64,000 nucleotides of DNA from contig CAVXQE010000012.1 of NCBI GenBank assembly GCA_963763755.1, forward strand, positions 310,001-374,000, in the 5' to 3' direction. Below are positions 9,254 to 21,000 of this stretch, piece after piece; the first letter of the stretch is position 1, and each line of letters begins with the position of its first letter. The translations under genes were made by a program, and so were the position numbers. The notes under the pieces are model-generated. The model was given only the letters and a program-made list of their open reading frames with translations. It searched no databases and had not been told where the DNA came from. Origin of the DNA: Gaiellasilicea sp963763755 (GTDB taxonomy: Bacteria > Actinomycetota > Thermoleophilia > Gaiellales > Gaiellaceae).

Positions 9254-10921
9254 CTAGAACACCGGCGTCTCGCGCCAGATTCCCCAGACCTCGCGCCAGG
9301 CGTCGCACATCTCGCCCATCGTCACGTAGTCGCGGGCGGCGTCGAGGATCGTCGGCATCAGGTTCACCTCGTCGCGGGCGGCGGCCGCCTTCAGCGCGGC
9401 GAGGCGCTGCTCGACCTTGGCCGAGTCACGGCGGGCCTTGAGCGCCTTCACCCGCTCGATCTGCTGCGGCTCGAGCGCCGGGTCGATCTTCAGCAACTCG
9501 GGCTCGGGCTCGTCGAGGAGCTGATAGCGGTTGACGCCGACGACGACCCGGTCGCCGCGCTCGACTTCCTCCTGATAGCGGAACGCCGCGTCTGCTATCT
9601 CTCTTTGCGGGAAGTTCTGTTTGATCGCCTCGACCATTCCACCCAGTTTCTCGATCCGGTCGAAGTACTCGTAGGCCTGCGCCTCGATCTTGTTCGTCAG
9701 CTCCTCGACGTAGTAGGAGCCGCCGAGCGGGTCGATCGAATTCACGACACCGGTCTCGTGCGCGATCACCTGCTGCGTGCGCAGCGCGATCCGGACGGCG
9801 TCCTCGGTCGGCAGCGCAAGCGCCTCGTCGAAGGAGTTGGTGTGCAAGCTCTGCGTCCCGCCGAGCACCGCCGCCAGCGCCTCGATCGCCGTCCGGACGA
9901 TGTTCACCTCCGGCTGCTGCGCGGTCAGCGAGACCCCGGCCGTCTGCGTGTGGAACCGCATCAACCACGAGCGGGGGTTGCGGGCGCCGAACCGGTCGCG
10001 CAGCTCGCGCGCCCAGATCCTGCGAGCAGCGCGGTACTTCGCGATCTCCTCGAAGAAGTCCAGATGCGCGTTGAAGAAGAAGGAGAGGCGCGGCGCGAAG
10101 TCGTCAACGTCGAGGCCGCGCTCGACCGCCCACTCGACGTAGGTGAAGCCGTCCGCGAGCGTGAACGCGAGCTCCTGCGCCGCCGTCGAGCCGGCCTCGC
10201 GGATGTGGTAGCCGGAGATCGAAATCGGATGCCACTTCGGCATCTCCGTCGCGCACCACTCGACCATGTCCGTCACCAGCCGCATCGACGGCTCGGGCGG
10301 GAAGATGTACTCCTTCTGCGCGATGTACTCCTTCAGGATGTCCGTCTGGATCGTCCCGCGCAGCTCGGCCGCCGGCACGCCCTGCTGCTCGCCGACCGCG
10401 ACGTAGAACGCGAGCAGGATCGCCGCCGGCGAGTTGATCGTCATCGACGTCGAGACGTCACCGAGCGGGATCCCGTCGAAGAGCGTCTCCATGTCGGAGA
10501 GAGAGTCGATGGCGACTCCCTCGCGGCCGACCTCGCCGAGCGAGCGCTCGTGGTCCGAGTCGTAGCCCATCAGCGTCGGCATGTCGAACGCGGTCGAGAG
10601 CCCCGTCTGCCCGTGCTCGAGCAGATAGCGGAAGCGCTCGTTCGTCTCGGCCGCGGTTCCGAAGCCGGCGAACTGGCGCATCGTCCAGAGCTTGCCGCGG
10701 TACATCGACGGATAGACACCGCGCGTGAACGGATGCACACCCGGATAGCCGAGGTCGCGGTCATAGTCGATCTCGACCGTGTCCGGCGTCGCCAGCGGCT
10801 CGTTCTCGAGCCCCGAGATCGTGGAGAAGAGCTCGCCCTGCCGCTCCGGCGTGCGCCCGTAGAGCTCCTCGCGCCACGCCTGGGTAGCGTTCAGCGAGCC
10901 GCGGTCCTCAGTGGTGGCCAT
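9254..10921 (-). CDS. Methylmalonyl-CoA mutase-type large (catalytic) subunit
   Basis: TIM-barrel catalytic subunit of an AdoCbl mutase, 555 residues, without its own B12 domain. Visible family features are GVHPFTRGVYPSMYRGKLWT (active-site tyrosine), RQFAGFGTAAETNERF, GLSTAFDMPTLMGYDSDH, SISGYHIREAG and LHTNSFDEALALPTEDAVRIALRTQQ with the following HETG. It rearranges methylmalonyl-CoA/succinyl-CoA or a near analogue and needs the subunit at 8111-8506; the PduO adenosyltransferase at 27.8 kb could supply the cofactor. The frame is intact, with ATG at 10921. Confidence 0.93.
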   Translation of the reverse strand: MATTEDRGSLNATQAWREELYGRTPERQGELFSTISGLENEPLATPDTVEIDYDRDLGYPGVHPFTRGVYPSMYRGKLWTMRQFAGFGTAAETNERFRYLLEHGQTGLSTAFDMPTLMGYDSDHERSLGEVGREGVAIDSLSDMETLFDGIPLGDVSTSMTINSPAAILLAFYVAVGEQQGVPAAELRGTIQTDILKEYIAQKEYIFPPEPSMRLVTDMVEWCATEMPKWHPISISGYHIREAGSTAAQELAFTLADGFTYVEWAVERGLDVDDFAPRLSFFFNAHLDFFEEIAKYRAARRIWARELRDRFGARNPRSWLMRFHTQTAGVSLTAQQPEVNIVRTAIEALAAVLGGTQSLHTNSFDEALALPTEDAVRIALRTQQVIAHETGVVNSIDPLGGSYYVEELTNKIEAQAYEYFDRIEKLGGMVEAIKQNFPQREIADAAFRYQEEVERGDRVVVGVNRYQLLDEPEPELLKIDPALEPQQIERVKALKARRDSAKVEQRLAALKAAAARDEVNLMPTILDAARDYVTMGEMCDAWREVWGIWRETPVF

Positions 10922-10982
10922 GGAGAAGGATTGTAGGGACGGGGTTTACGCTCCGTGTGAAAGCCGCCGACCGAGGGGTCAC

Positions 10983-11585
10983 ATGATCAGACCGCTGCTC
11001 GCGATCCTCGTTGCCGCACTCGTCGCCGCGCCCGTGGCGGTTGCGATCGACGGCAAGCAGGCGCACGCGCTGCTCCGCCTCGCCGTCAAGGCGACAGGGC
11101 TCACCGCCAAGGAGCCGGTCGGATCGTCGCGGAGCCGCAGTTGCGATTTCGGCAGCGGCGCGTGACCCTCTTCGACCGCGGCTATCCGCGCGCCGCCCAG
11201 GCTCACGACGAGAAGGTCTACCGCGCGCTCGGGCTGGTCTCGGGCGGCAACGGCGTGCTGCGCGAAGGTCTGCTGGCGCTCGACACTCGGACCGGCGTGT
11301 ACGACCCCGCTGCCCGAACCGTGTACGTCCAGGCCTGAGGCGGTCCTGGTCGCTCTCGACTGGGACTCGGAGGTCGATGCCACCCAGTGGGAGACGGCCG
11401 TCGAGGCGTACGTGGGCGCCGCGTTCGGCACCGGAATTCCGACCGAGTGTGCGGCGAGTGCGTGCTGGATTTTCGGTGGCCGGACGGTCGCCTTCGACCA
11501 CCTCGGCGTGCACACCGCGCTCGTCGTTTCGGACGACGTGAGGCACGCCGGAGAGCTCGCGCGCGCCGCCGCATCGACCAGATAA
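10983..11585 (+). CDS. Small exported protein of unknown function, frameshifted
   Basis: Signal peptide MIRPLLAILVAALVAAPVAV, then a mature part of about 180 residues that I do not recognise (KQAHALLRLAVKATGL, FDRGYPRAAQAHDEKVYRALGL, GVYDPAARTVYVQ, then ALDWDSEVDATQWETAVEAY). A missing base near 11124 and an extra base near 11333 shift the frame; corrected, it ends ELARAAASTR at the TAA 11583-11585. The AAQAHDEKVYRALGL segment and the late histidine/aspartate content recall actinobacterial proteins that pair a metallopeptidase-like fold with a signal peptide, but there is no HExxH, so no function is assigned. A GAGGGG ribosome site precedes the ATG. Confidence 0.65.
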
Positions 11586-12065
11586 ATCGGGCGCTGCGGG
11601 ACCCGAAAGCGAGGGCAAGAACGCTCCGAATCTGAGGGCGAAAGGCACGTGAAATGACTGTTTTGGGCGTCCCTCGATTCAGGGACTGAGTCTCGAGTCG
11701 AGGTCGAGCTTTGGGCGTTGGCGCGGTGCCCTCGACGACCGTTTCGGAGCCCCTTCCGGACGCGGTCTGGCGACGCCGGTCGGCGATTTCGGCCAGACCC
11801 CCGTCGCCGGATCCGGCTTTTGGGATGGACATGCGGCTCAGCGCCGGTACCCGAGCCTTGCCAACGGTGTACCCCAACAGGGTGATCTTCGGCAGATTTT
11901 CCCGCTTTAAATGGGTACTTTTGGCTCAAGTCTGCGCCAGTGAGAGTCGATGCCTGCTGTGCGCGCACTCTCCCCTCTTACGCGCGCGATTGAAAAGCGG
12001 AAAACACCCACTTGGCGACTAACGAAGAACTGCGGCCTTCGAATCGCCCGGCACACGCCGGGTCG
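11586..12065 (+). other. Structured 480-base intergenic region before the giant gene
   Basis: No protein gene is convincing here. It holds a six-base hairpin at 11669-11686 (GTCCCT/AGGGAC), a nested hairpin at 11764-11799 (outer GGTCTGGC/GCCAGACC, inner CGCCG/CGGCG), the palindrome GCCGGATCCGGC followed by TTTT near 11812, and an AT-richer stretch near 11895-11925. It may contain the terminator of the upstream gene and the promoter or leader of the giant surface-protein gene. Confidence 0.5.
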
Positions 12066-15000
12066 ATGCCCGTGCGGACGCTCCGACTCATCCTCCTCGC
12101 TCTCGTCGCTGCGATCGCCGGCGGCGCCGCGACCCTGATTGCTTCCGGCGACCAGCGTCGCCGCGCCCGCCTTCCTGCACGCCGCACTCGGCACCCAGGG
12201 CGGCAAGAGCAGCTACGTCCCCGCGACCGGCGTCAAGGTCGAGCTCGGTGACTCCGGCTACGTCGTCCGGAACCCGACCGGCACGGTCTCGCTCGCCAGC
12301 GAAGACGCTGCCGGCGGCAACTGGAACCGCTTCGAGCGCGGTGCGGTGCGCTCGACCCCGTTCGGCTCCGAGTCGGTCGTCGTCACCTCGACGCGCGCGG
12401 AGCAGTTCCTGACCGTTCGCGAGCGATCAGGGCGAAGCGCACGTGGCGCTGGCGGCTCGGCACCGGAAAGCTCAAGCCGAAGTTGAGGGTTGACGGAAGC
12501 GTGCTCGTCACGGCCGGCGCCGACAGCGCCGGCCTTCGCATTGCTCCGGTCGCGATCCTCGACGGCAACGGCCGGGACGTCACGCCGGCCAAGGCGAGCT
12601 GGAAGCTCGACCGCTCCGGCGGCGAGTGGTTCCTCGCACTCGACCTCGACGACGCGAAGCTTCCGCTCCCGTATGCGATCGACCCGGCCGTCGACTACCC
12701 GGCGACCCAGTACCTCCGCAACATCACCTCGACGACGTCAGACGGCGGTCCCCGACAACGCGCTGCGGACCACGTCCGGCACGGTCGACACGACCAGCCG
12801 TCACGATCACGACGGGCACGGCCACCGGGTTCCTCCAGTTCCGACCGGCCAGACGACCCTGTGGGCAACAAAGGGCGCCCCGTCGCTCGCACCCCCGAAC
12901 GGTCGCGGCTGGATCGTCGACCTCGGCGGGACAGCGACGCCGAACGACACGGTCATCCCCGGCGGGCAACTGGACGTTCAACGTCCGCACCGACGCGAGC
13001 GGCACCTCCACCGGCGGGCCGATGAACATGGCCTTCGGCGTCTGGAAGGTGACGACCGCCGGCGGCACGATCACGGCGAACACGATGCTACGTCGATCCG
13101 AACGGCGCCGGCTCACGTGGACAACCTGAGCCTCCTGAACACGATCGCGACGCAGACCGTGAACCACGTGATCGCGATGCCCGAGATCTCGCTGCCTGGC
13201 GAACGAGCACATCATCGTCCAGCTCTACGCGGTACAACACGGCGACGCTCACGACGTCGCGACGCTCTCCCTCTACTTCAACGACGCGAACGCGTACGTT
13301 CAGCACACCGCCGCGACGACGCGGCCGAGCGTCCCGGCACTGGTGACGCCCGCGAACGCCGCCTTCCCGAACACGACCACGCCGACCCTCACCGCGACCT
13401 TCAGCGATCCCGACGCCGCCGACACCGGCACGGTCAACTTCCGGGTCTGCGCCGACGCGGCCTGCCCGACAATCCTCTCGACCTTCTCCTCGGCAGCACT
13501 CCTCGCCAACGGCGCGAACGGCTCCGCCGCCGTTCCGGGCGCCGCCGGACTCGTCAACGGCACGACCTACTACTGGCAGGCGCAGAACAAGGACAACTCG
13601 AACGTCCAGTCCGCGTTCTCGGCGTCGCGCTCCTTCACGGTCGACACGACGGCGCCGGCCGTCCCGTCCCTCGTCATCACCGAGTCGAACGCGGACAGCC
13701 ACGCCAGCGGCTCGACCTTCTACTACCGGCCCGCCGGCGCCGGCGGCACGTTCACCGCCACGGCGACGACGAGCGATGCGACGTCGCTCGTGAAGCACGT
13801 CACGTTCCCGGGACTCGCCGGTGGGTTCACGCCGGCCGCTCCGGCCAACGACACCACGCCCGCTTACGCGCAGGTCTACACGTGGCCGGCGACGACCGGC
13901 ACCGAGACCGGCGCGAAGAACGTCACCGCCGAGGACAACGCGACCAACATCTCGACCGCGGGCACCTTCACGCTCACCGCGGACTCGGCGGCGCCGGTCG
14001 GCGGCGCGCTGACGGTGAACAGCGTCGCCGCGAGCGGCGGCGGCACGCAGAGCTACGACAACGACGGCACCTTCACGATCGGCCTCCGCACCGACTACAC
14101 CGACGCGATCTCCGGGATCGCGACCTCGACGCTGACGCGTGAGCAGGGCACGCTCAACGCCGACGCCTGCTCGGCCTACGGCGCCCCGACCACGCTCGTC
14201 GGCACGCCCGCCCAGAGCGGACTCGCGACCGGCTGCTACCGCTACATCCTCACCGGCACCGACAACGTCGGCAACGCCGTCTCGATCACGACGATCGTCA
14301 AGGTCGACACGAGCGCGCCGGCAGCGCCCGGCCTGGTGCTCTCCGACTCCAGCGCCGACGTCCACACCACCGGCACCACCGCCTTCTACCGCCCCGCCGG
14401 CAGCGGCTCCTTCGACGTCACCGCCTCGTCGACCGACGCGCAGTCCGGGATCCTCGACTACAGCTTCCCGGCCCTCGCCGGCTTCACCGGCTCCGGCACC
14501 GGCGCCACCCGCACCTACACCCTCGCGACACCGACCGAGCCCAACGGCGCCAAGCCGGTCAACGCGCGCAACAAGGCGCTGCTCAGCTCGGCGGCCACGA
14601 ACTTCACGCTCACCTCCGACTCGGTCGGCCCGACCGGCGGCGCCCTCACGGTCAACGGTGCGGCGGCCAGCGGCGGCGGCTCGCAGAGCTACGACGGCGA
14701 CGGCAGCCTTCACGATCGGCCAGGACGAACTACAACGCCGACGCGCTCTCGGGCTTCGCCACCTCCGTGCTCACCCGCGAGGAGGGCACGCTCGCCGCGC
14801 GACGCCTGCTCGAGCTACGGCGCCCCCACGACGATCGTCGGCACGCCTGCCCAGAGTGGGCTCGCGACCGGCTGTTACCGCTACGTGCTCACCGGCACCG
14901 ACAACGTCGGCAACACGACGACGATCACCACCGTCGTCAAGGTCGACACGTCCGATCCGACCGCTCCCGTCACTCTCGCTCTCCGACTCGAGCGCCGCGG

Positions 15001-18000
15001 TGCACACGACCGGCACCACCGCCTTCTACCGCCCGACCGGCAGCGGCTCCTTCGACGTCACGGCGAGCTCGACCGACGGGCAGTCCGGCATCGCCTCCTA
15101 CTCCTTCCCCGCCCTCGCCGGCTTCACGACCTCCGGCGCCGGCGCATCGCGCACCTACACGCTCGCGACGCCGACCGAGCCCGACGGCGCCAAGCCCGTG
15201 TCCGTCCAGAACAAGGCGCCGCGCGCTCGAACTCGTCCAACTTCACGCTCACCTCCGATGCGGTCGACCCGACCGGTGGCGCGCTCGACGTCAACGGCGT
15301 CGCGTCCAGCCTGGTCGGCACGCAGAGCTACGACGACGACGGCAGCTTCACGATCGGCACGCGCACCGACTACGCCGACACGCTCTCCGGCCTCGCCTCT
15401 TCGACTCTCACACGCGAGGACGGCACGCTCGCCGGCGACGCCTGCTCGAGCTACGGCGCCCCCACGACGATCGTCGGCACGCCGGCCCAGAACGGTCTGG
15501 CCACGGGCTGCTACCGCTACACGCTGACCGGCATCGACAACGTCGGCAACAGCGTCTCGCTCACGACGGTCGTCAAGGTCGACCTCACCGATCCGACGGC
15601 ACCCAGCCTCTCGCTCGCCGACTCGAGTGCCGACGTCCACACGGTCGGGACGACGGCGTTCTACCGCCCCGCCGGCACCGGCTCGTTCGACGTCACCGCC
15701 AGCTCGACCGACGGCCAGAGCGGCATCCTCGACTACTCCTTCCCCACCCTCGCCGGCTTCGTCGCGACCGGTTCGGGCGCGACCAAGACCTACACGCTCA
15801 ACACACCGACCGAGCCGGACGGCGGCAAGACGGTCACCGCGCAGAACAACGCCGGCCGGACGAACGGCTCGACCTTCACGCTCACGGCCGACTCGACGGC
15901 TCCGAGCGGCGGCTCGATCACGGTCAACGGCGGCGGCTCCTACGACACCGACGGCACCGTTGCGCTGGCGAAGACCAACCACACCGACGGCGGCTCCGGC
16001 GTCGCCTCGCAGACGTTCACCCGCGCGCACGGCGACGCTCGTCAACGACATCTGCGGCAGCTTCGCCGGCACTGATCCGGTCACGATTCTCGGCGGCAAC
16101 GACGCCGACACCCTGAGCTACCGGCTGCTACCGCTACACGCTCACCGCCACCGACAACGTCGGCAACCAGGTCGTCACCCAGAGCGCGATCGTGAAGGTC
16201 GACGTCAGCGCGCCGACCGCTCCGACCCTGACGCTCTCGAACGCGACCGGCAGCGCCCACTACCCCGGTAGCGGCTCGACGATCTGGTTCCGTTCCGCCG
16301 CCGGCGCGGGCGGCAGCTTCGACGTCACCGCGAGCTCGACGGACGCGCAGACCGGCGTTGCCTCCTACTCCTTCCCCACGCTCGGCGCAGGCTGGTCGCA
16401 GACCGGGAGCGGCGCGACGCGGACGTACACCTACGTGGATGCAGCAGCCACCCCGGGCGCAAAGAACGTCACCGCGACCAACGGCGCCGGAACCGGATCC
16501 GCCAACGGCACGTTCACCGTCTCGAACGACACGACGACTCCGACCGGCGGGTCGATCACCGCGAACGGCGGCGGCGCCTACGACGGCGACGGCACCGTCG
16601 CGCTCGCCCAGACCAACTTCACCGACGCCGGTGCCGGCATCGCCGGTCACACGCTGACGCGCGAGAGCGCAACGCTCGCGGCCGACGCGTGCGGCTCGTT
16701 CACCGGCAGCGACCCGGTCACGATCACGGCCGGCAACGACGCCGACACGCTCACCACCGGCTGCTATCGCTACACGCTCACCGGCACCGACAACGTCGGC
16801 AACCAGTCGAGCGTCCAGAGCACGATCGTCAAGGTCGACACCTCCGCGCCGACCGCCCCGAGCCTCGTCCTCTCCAATCTCTCTGCGAACGCGCACTACG
16901 CCGCCGGCACGCTCTACATCCGCCCGTCGGCGGGTGGAACGTTCCGTGTCACCGCGACGTCGACCGACCCGCACACGGGCGTCGCGTCGTACGCGTTCGG
17001 CCCGTTGAACACGAACGGCGGCACGAACTTCAGCGGCTCGCAGACCGGCGACCACTTCGACTACACGTTCAACGGCACGACGACCGCGCCGAGCACCGGA
17101 CGGACCGTCACCGCTTCCAACCCCGCCGGCGTCGTCTCGAACACCGGCTCGTACACGATCGTGGAGGACACGAGCGGCCCGACGACGACGCTCACCGATC
17201 CCGGCGCGAACCTCCGCGGCACGGTCGGCCTCACTGCGACGGCGACCGATCCGGATGCGGGTGTCGTCAGCGTCGCGTTCCAGCGCTCCCCCGCGGGCGC
17301 CGGCACGTGGACGACGATCGCGACCGACTCGACGCCGGGCGACGGCTTCTCGGCGAGCTTCGACACGACAGTCCCGGCCGACGGCCTCTACGACCTGCGC
17401 GCACTCGCGACCGACGACGTCGGCAACACGACCACGGACGTGGTCGTGAATCGGCGCGTCGACAACACGAATCCGACGGGCTCGGTCACCTCCCCCGTCG
17501 GCGGCGCGAACCTCAGCGGCCCGGCCGTGCTGGCCAGCAACTCGGCGGACGCGGGCTCCGGGGTCGACACGATCGTGTTCCAGCGCTCGCCTGCCGGCGC
17601 AGGGACCTGGACGAACCTGTCTTCCCCGTGGGCGACCTCGGGCGTCACTGATGGTCTCTACGACCTGCGCGTCGTGACGACGGACAACGCCGGTAACTCC
17701 TTCACTTCTTCGGCGATCACGGTGCGCGTGGACAACACCGATCCGACTGGCTCGATCACGGCTCCCGCAGACGGCGCGAGCGTCCGCGCCTCGATCGCCG
17801 TCGCGGCGAACTCCGCCGACGCGGCCGGCTCGGGCGTCGGCACCGTCGTATTCCAGCGCTCGCCGCTTGGGCTGGGAAGCTGGACGACGATCGACTCCGA
17901 CTCGCTCGCGCCGTACTCGGTCACGTTCGACACGACCGCCGTCGCCGACGGCCAGTACGACCTGCGCGCGGTCACGTCCGACCTCGCCGGCAACTCGTTC

Positions 18001-21000
18001 ACCTCCGGCCTCGTCTCGGTCACGGTCGACAACACCTCGCCGAACACGTCGATCACGTCCCAGCCCACCGACCCGACGAACTCGTCGAGCGCCTCGTTCT
18101 CCTTTAGCTCGAGCGAGGGCGGCTCGACCTTCGAGTGCCAGATCGATGGCGGCGCCTGGGGCGCCTGCACGAGCCCCAAGACCTACAGCTCGCTCGCCGA
18201 TGGCTCCCACACCTTCCAGGTCCGCACCACCGACGCGGCGGGCAACCTCGACGCCTCGCCGGCCGGCTACACCTGGCTCGTCGACGGCACGAACCCGACC
18301 GGCTCCGTCACGGCTCCGGCAGGTGCCGCGAACCTCCGCGGCACGGTCGGCCTGACGAGCAACTCTGCTGACGCCGGTGGCTCGGGTGTCGCGACCGTCC
18401 AGTTCCAGCGCTCGCCGATCGGCGCCGGCACCTGGACGAACCAGGCCGCCAGCTGGAACACCACCCTGCAGGCCGACGGCCAGTACGACCTCCGCGTCGT
18501 CACCACCGACAACGCCGGCAACTCCTTCACCTCGGCGACGATCACCGTCCGCGTCGACAACACCAATCCGACCGGCTCGATCACCGCTCCCGCGGATGCT
18601 GCCAACCTCCGCAACACGATCTCGCTGACGAGCAACTCGGCAGACGGCGGCTCCGGCGTCGACACCGTCACCTTCCAGCGCTCCCCCGCAGGCGCCGGCA
18701 CCTGGACGAACCAGGCCCCGAGCTGGAACACGACGGCGCAGGCCGACGGCCCGTACGACCTCCGCGTCGTGACGACCGACAACGCCGGCAACTCCTTCAC
18801 CTCGGCGACGATCACCGTTCTCGTCGACAACACGAACCCGACGGGCTCCGTCACGAACCCGGTCGCCGCAGCCGACATTCGCGGCACCGTTGTGCTCGCG
18901 AGCAACTCGGCAGACGTGGGCGGCTCGGGCGTCGACACCGTCCAGTTCCAGCGCTCGCCCGCGGGCGCCGGCACGTGGACGAACCAGGCCGCGAGCTGGA
19001 ACACCACCCTGCAGGCCGACGGTCAGTACGACCTCCGCGTCGTCACCACCGACTTCGCGGGCAACTCCGTCACCTCGGCTGCGATCACGGTTCGCGTCGA
19101 CAACACCGATCCGACCGGCTCGATCACCGCTCCCGCGGATGCTGCCAACGTCCGCAACACGATCTCGCTGACGAGCAACTCCGCCGACGCCGGCGGCTCG
19201 GGCGTCGCCACCGTCCAGTTCCAGCGCTCGCCGATCGGCGCCGGCACCTGGACGAACCAGGCCCCGAGCTGGAACACCACCCTGCAGGCCGACGGCCAGT
19301 ACGACCTCCGCGTCGTCACGACCGACAACGCCGGCAATGCCCACACCTCGGCGACGATCACCGTCCGGGTCGACAACACGAATCCGACCGGCTCAATCAC
19401 CGCTCCGGCCGACAGTGACAACGTCCGCGGCACGATCGGCCTGACGAGCAATTCCACCGATTCGGGTGGATCGGGAGTCGCGACTGTCCAGTTCCAGCGC
19501 TCGCCAATCGGTGCGGGCAGCTGGACGAACCAGGCGGCGAGTTGGGACACGACGGCGCAGGCCGATGGCCAGTACGACCTTCGCGTCCTGACGACCGACA
19601 ACGCCGGCAACTCCCACACCTCGGCGACGATCACCGTCCGCGTCGACAACACAGCGCCGACGGCGACGATGGGCAACCCGGGAGCCGATCTCTCCGGCAC
19701 CGTCACCCTCACCTCCACGACGAGTGACGGCGGCTCGGGCATCGCCTCGGTCACCTACCAGCTCTCGCCGGCGAACGCGAACACCTGGACGAACCAGGCC
19801 GCCAGCTGGAACACGACCGGCAGCCCCGACGGGCTCTACGACCTACGCGTGATCGCGGTCGACAACGCCGGCAACTCCACCACCTCGGCCGTGGTCGAGG
19901 ATCGCCGCGTCGACAACGACGCACCCGCGATCGAGATCACCGCTCCGGTCGGGATCGTCAACGCCTCCGCCCCCGACCCGTTCACGATCACCGCCTCCAG
20001 CGCCGACGCCGACCTGAACCAGGTCGAGTTCTTCGAGTGCCCGACACCGGCCTGCGGCTCGCAGACCTCGATCGGCGTCGACACAACCGTGCCCTACTCG
20101 GTCTCCCGCGCGATCCCGGCGGACGGCTCCTGGACGCTCAAGGTCATCGCCACCGACAACGCCCTCAACACCACCAGCGACACCGAGACAGTCACCGTCG
20201 ACCGCACACGCCCGCAGACCACAGTCGACTCCAACCCGGCCTCGATCACAAACCAGACCGGCGCCACCTTCACCTTCAGCTCAAACGACGGCGCTGCGAC
20301 CTTCGAGGTGCGCCTCGACGGCGGCGCCTGGATCCCCAGCACCAGCCCCAAGCTCTACAGCGGCCTCAGCGAGGGCCCTCACACCTTCGACGTCCGCGCA
20401 ACCGACACCGCCGGCAACACCGACCTCACCCCCGCCAGCCACGCCTGGACCGTCGACACCACCGCACCCAACACCACGATCACATCGCAGCCCGCCGACC
20501 CGACAAGTGCAACGGGAGCCACCTTCTCCTTCACCTCCAGTGAAGGCAGCTCGACCTTCGAGTGCCAGATCGACGGCGGCGCCTGGGGCGCCTGCACGAC
20601 GCCGAGCTTCTACGGCTCGCTCGCCGAGGGCGCACACAGCTTCCAGGTGCGCGCGACCGACGCCGCGGCGAACACGGACGCGACGCCTGCGACCTTCAAC
20701 TGGTCGATCGACCTCACCAGCCCGACCGGCTCGATGACCTCGCCCGCCAACGGCGCACGCGTCCGAGCAACGATCCTGCTCGCGAGCAACTCGGCAGACG
20801 GCGGCTCCGGGCTTGCGTCGGTCGTCTTCGAGCGCTCGCCCGCCGGCGCAGGCACGTGGACCGCGACGCCCGCGAGCTGGGACACGACACTGCTCTCCGA
20901 CGGTGACTACGACCTCCGCGTCGTGACCTCCGACGTGGCGGGCAACGTCACGGTCTCCGGCGTGATCACGGTCACGGTCGACAACACGCCCCCGAACACG

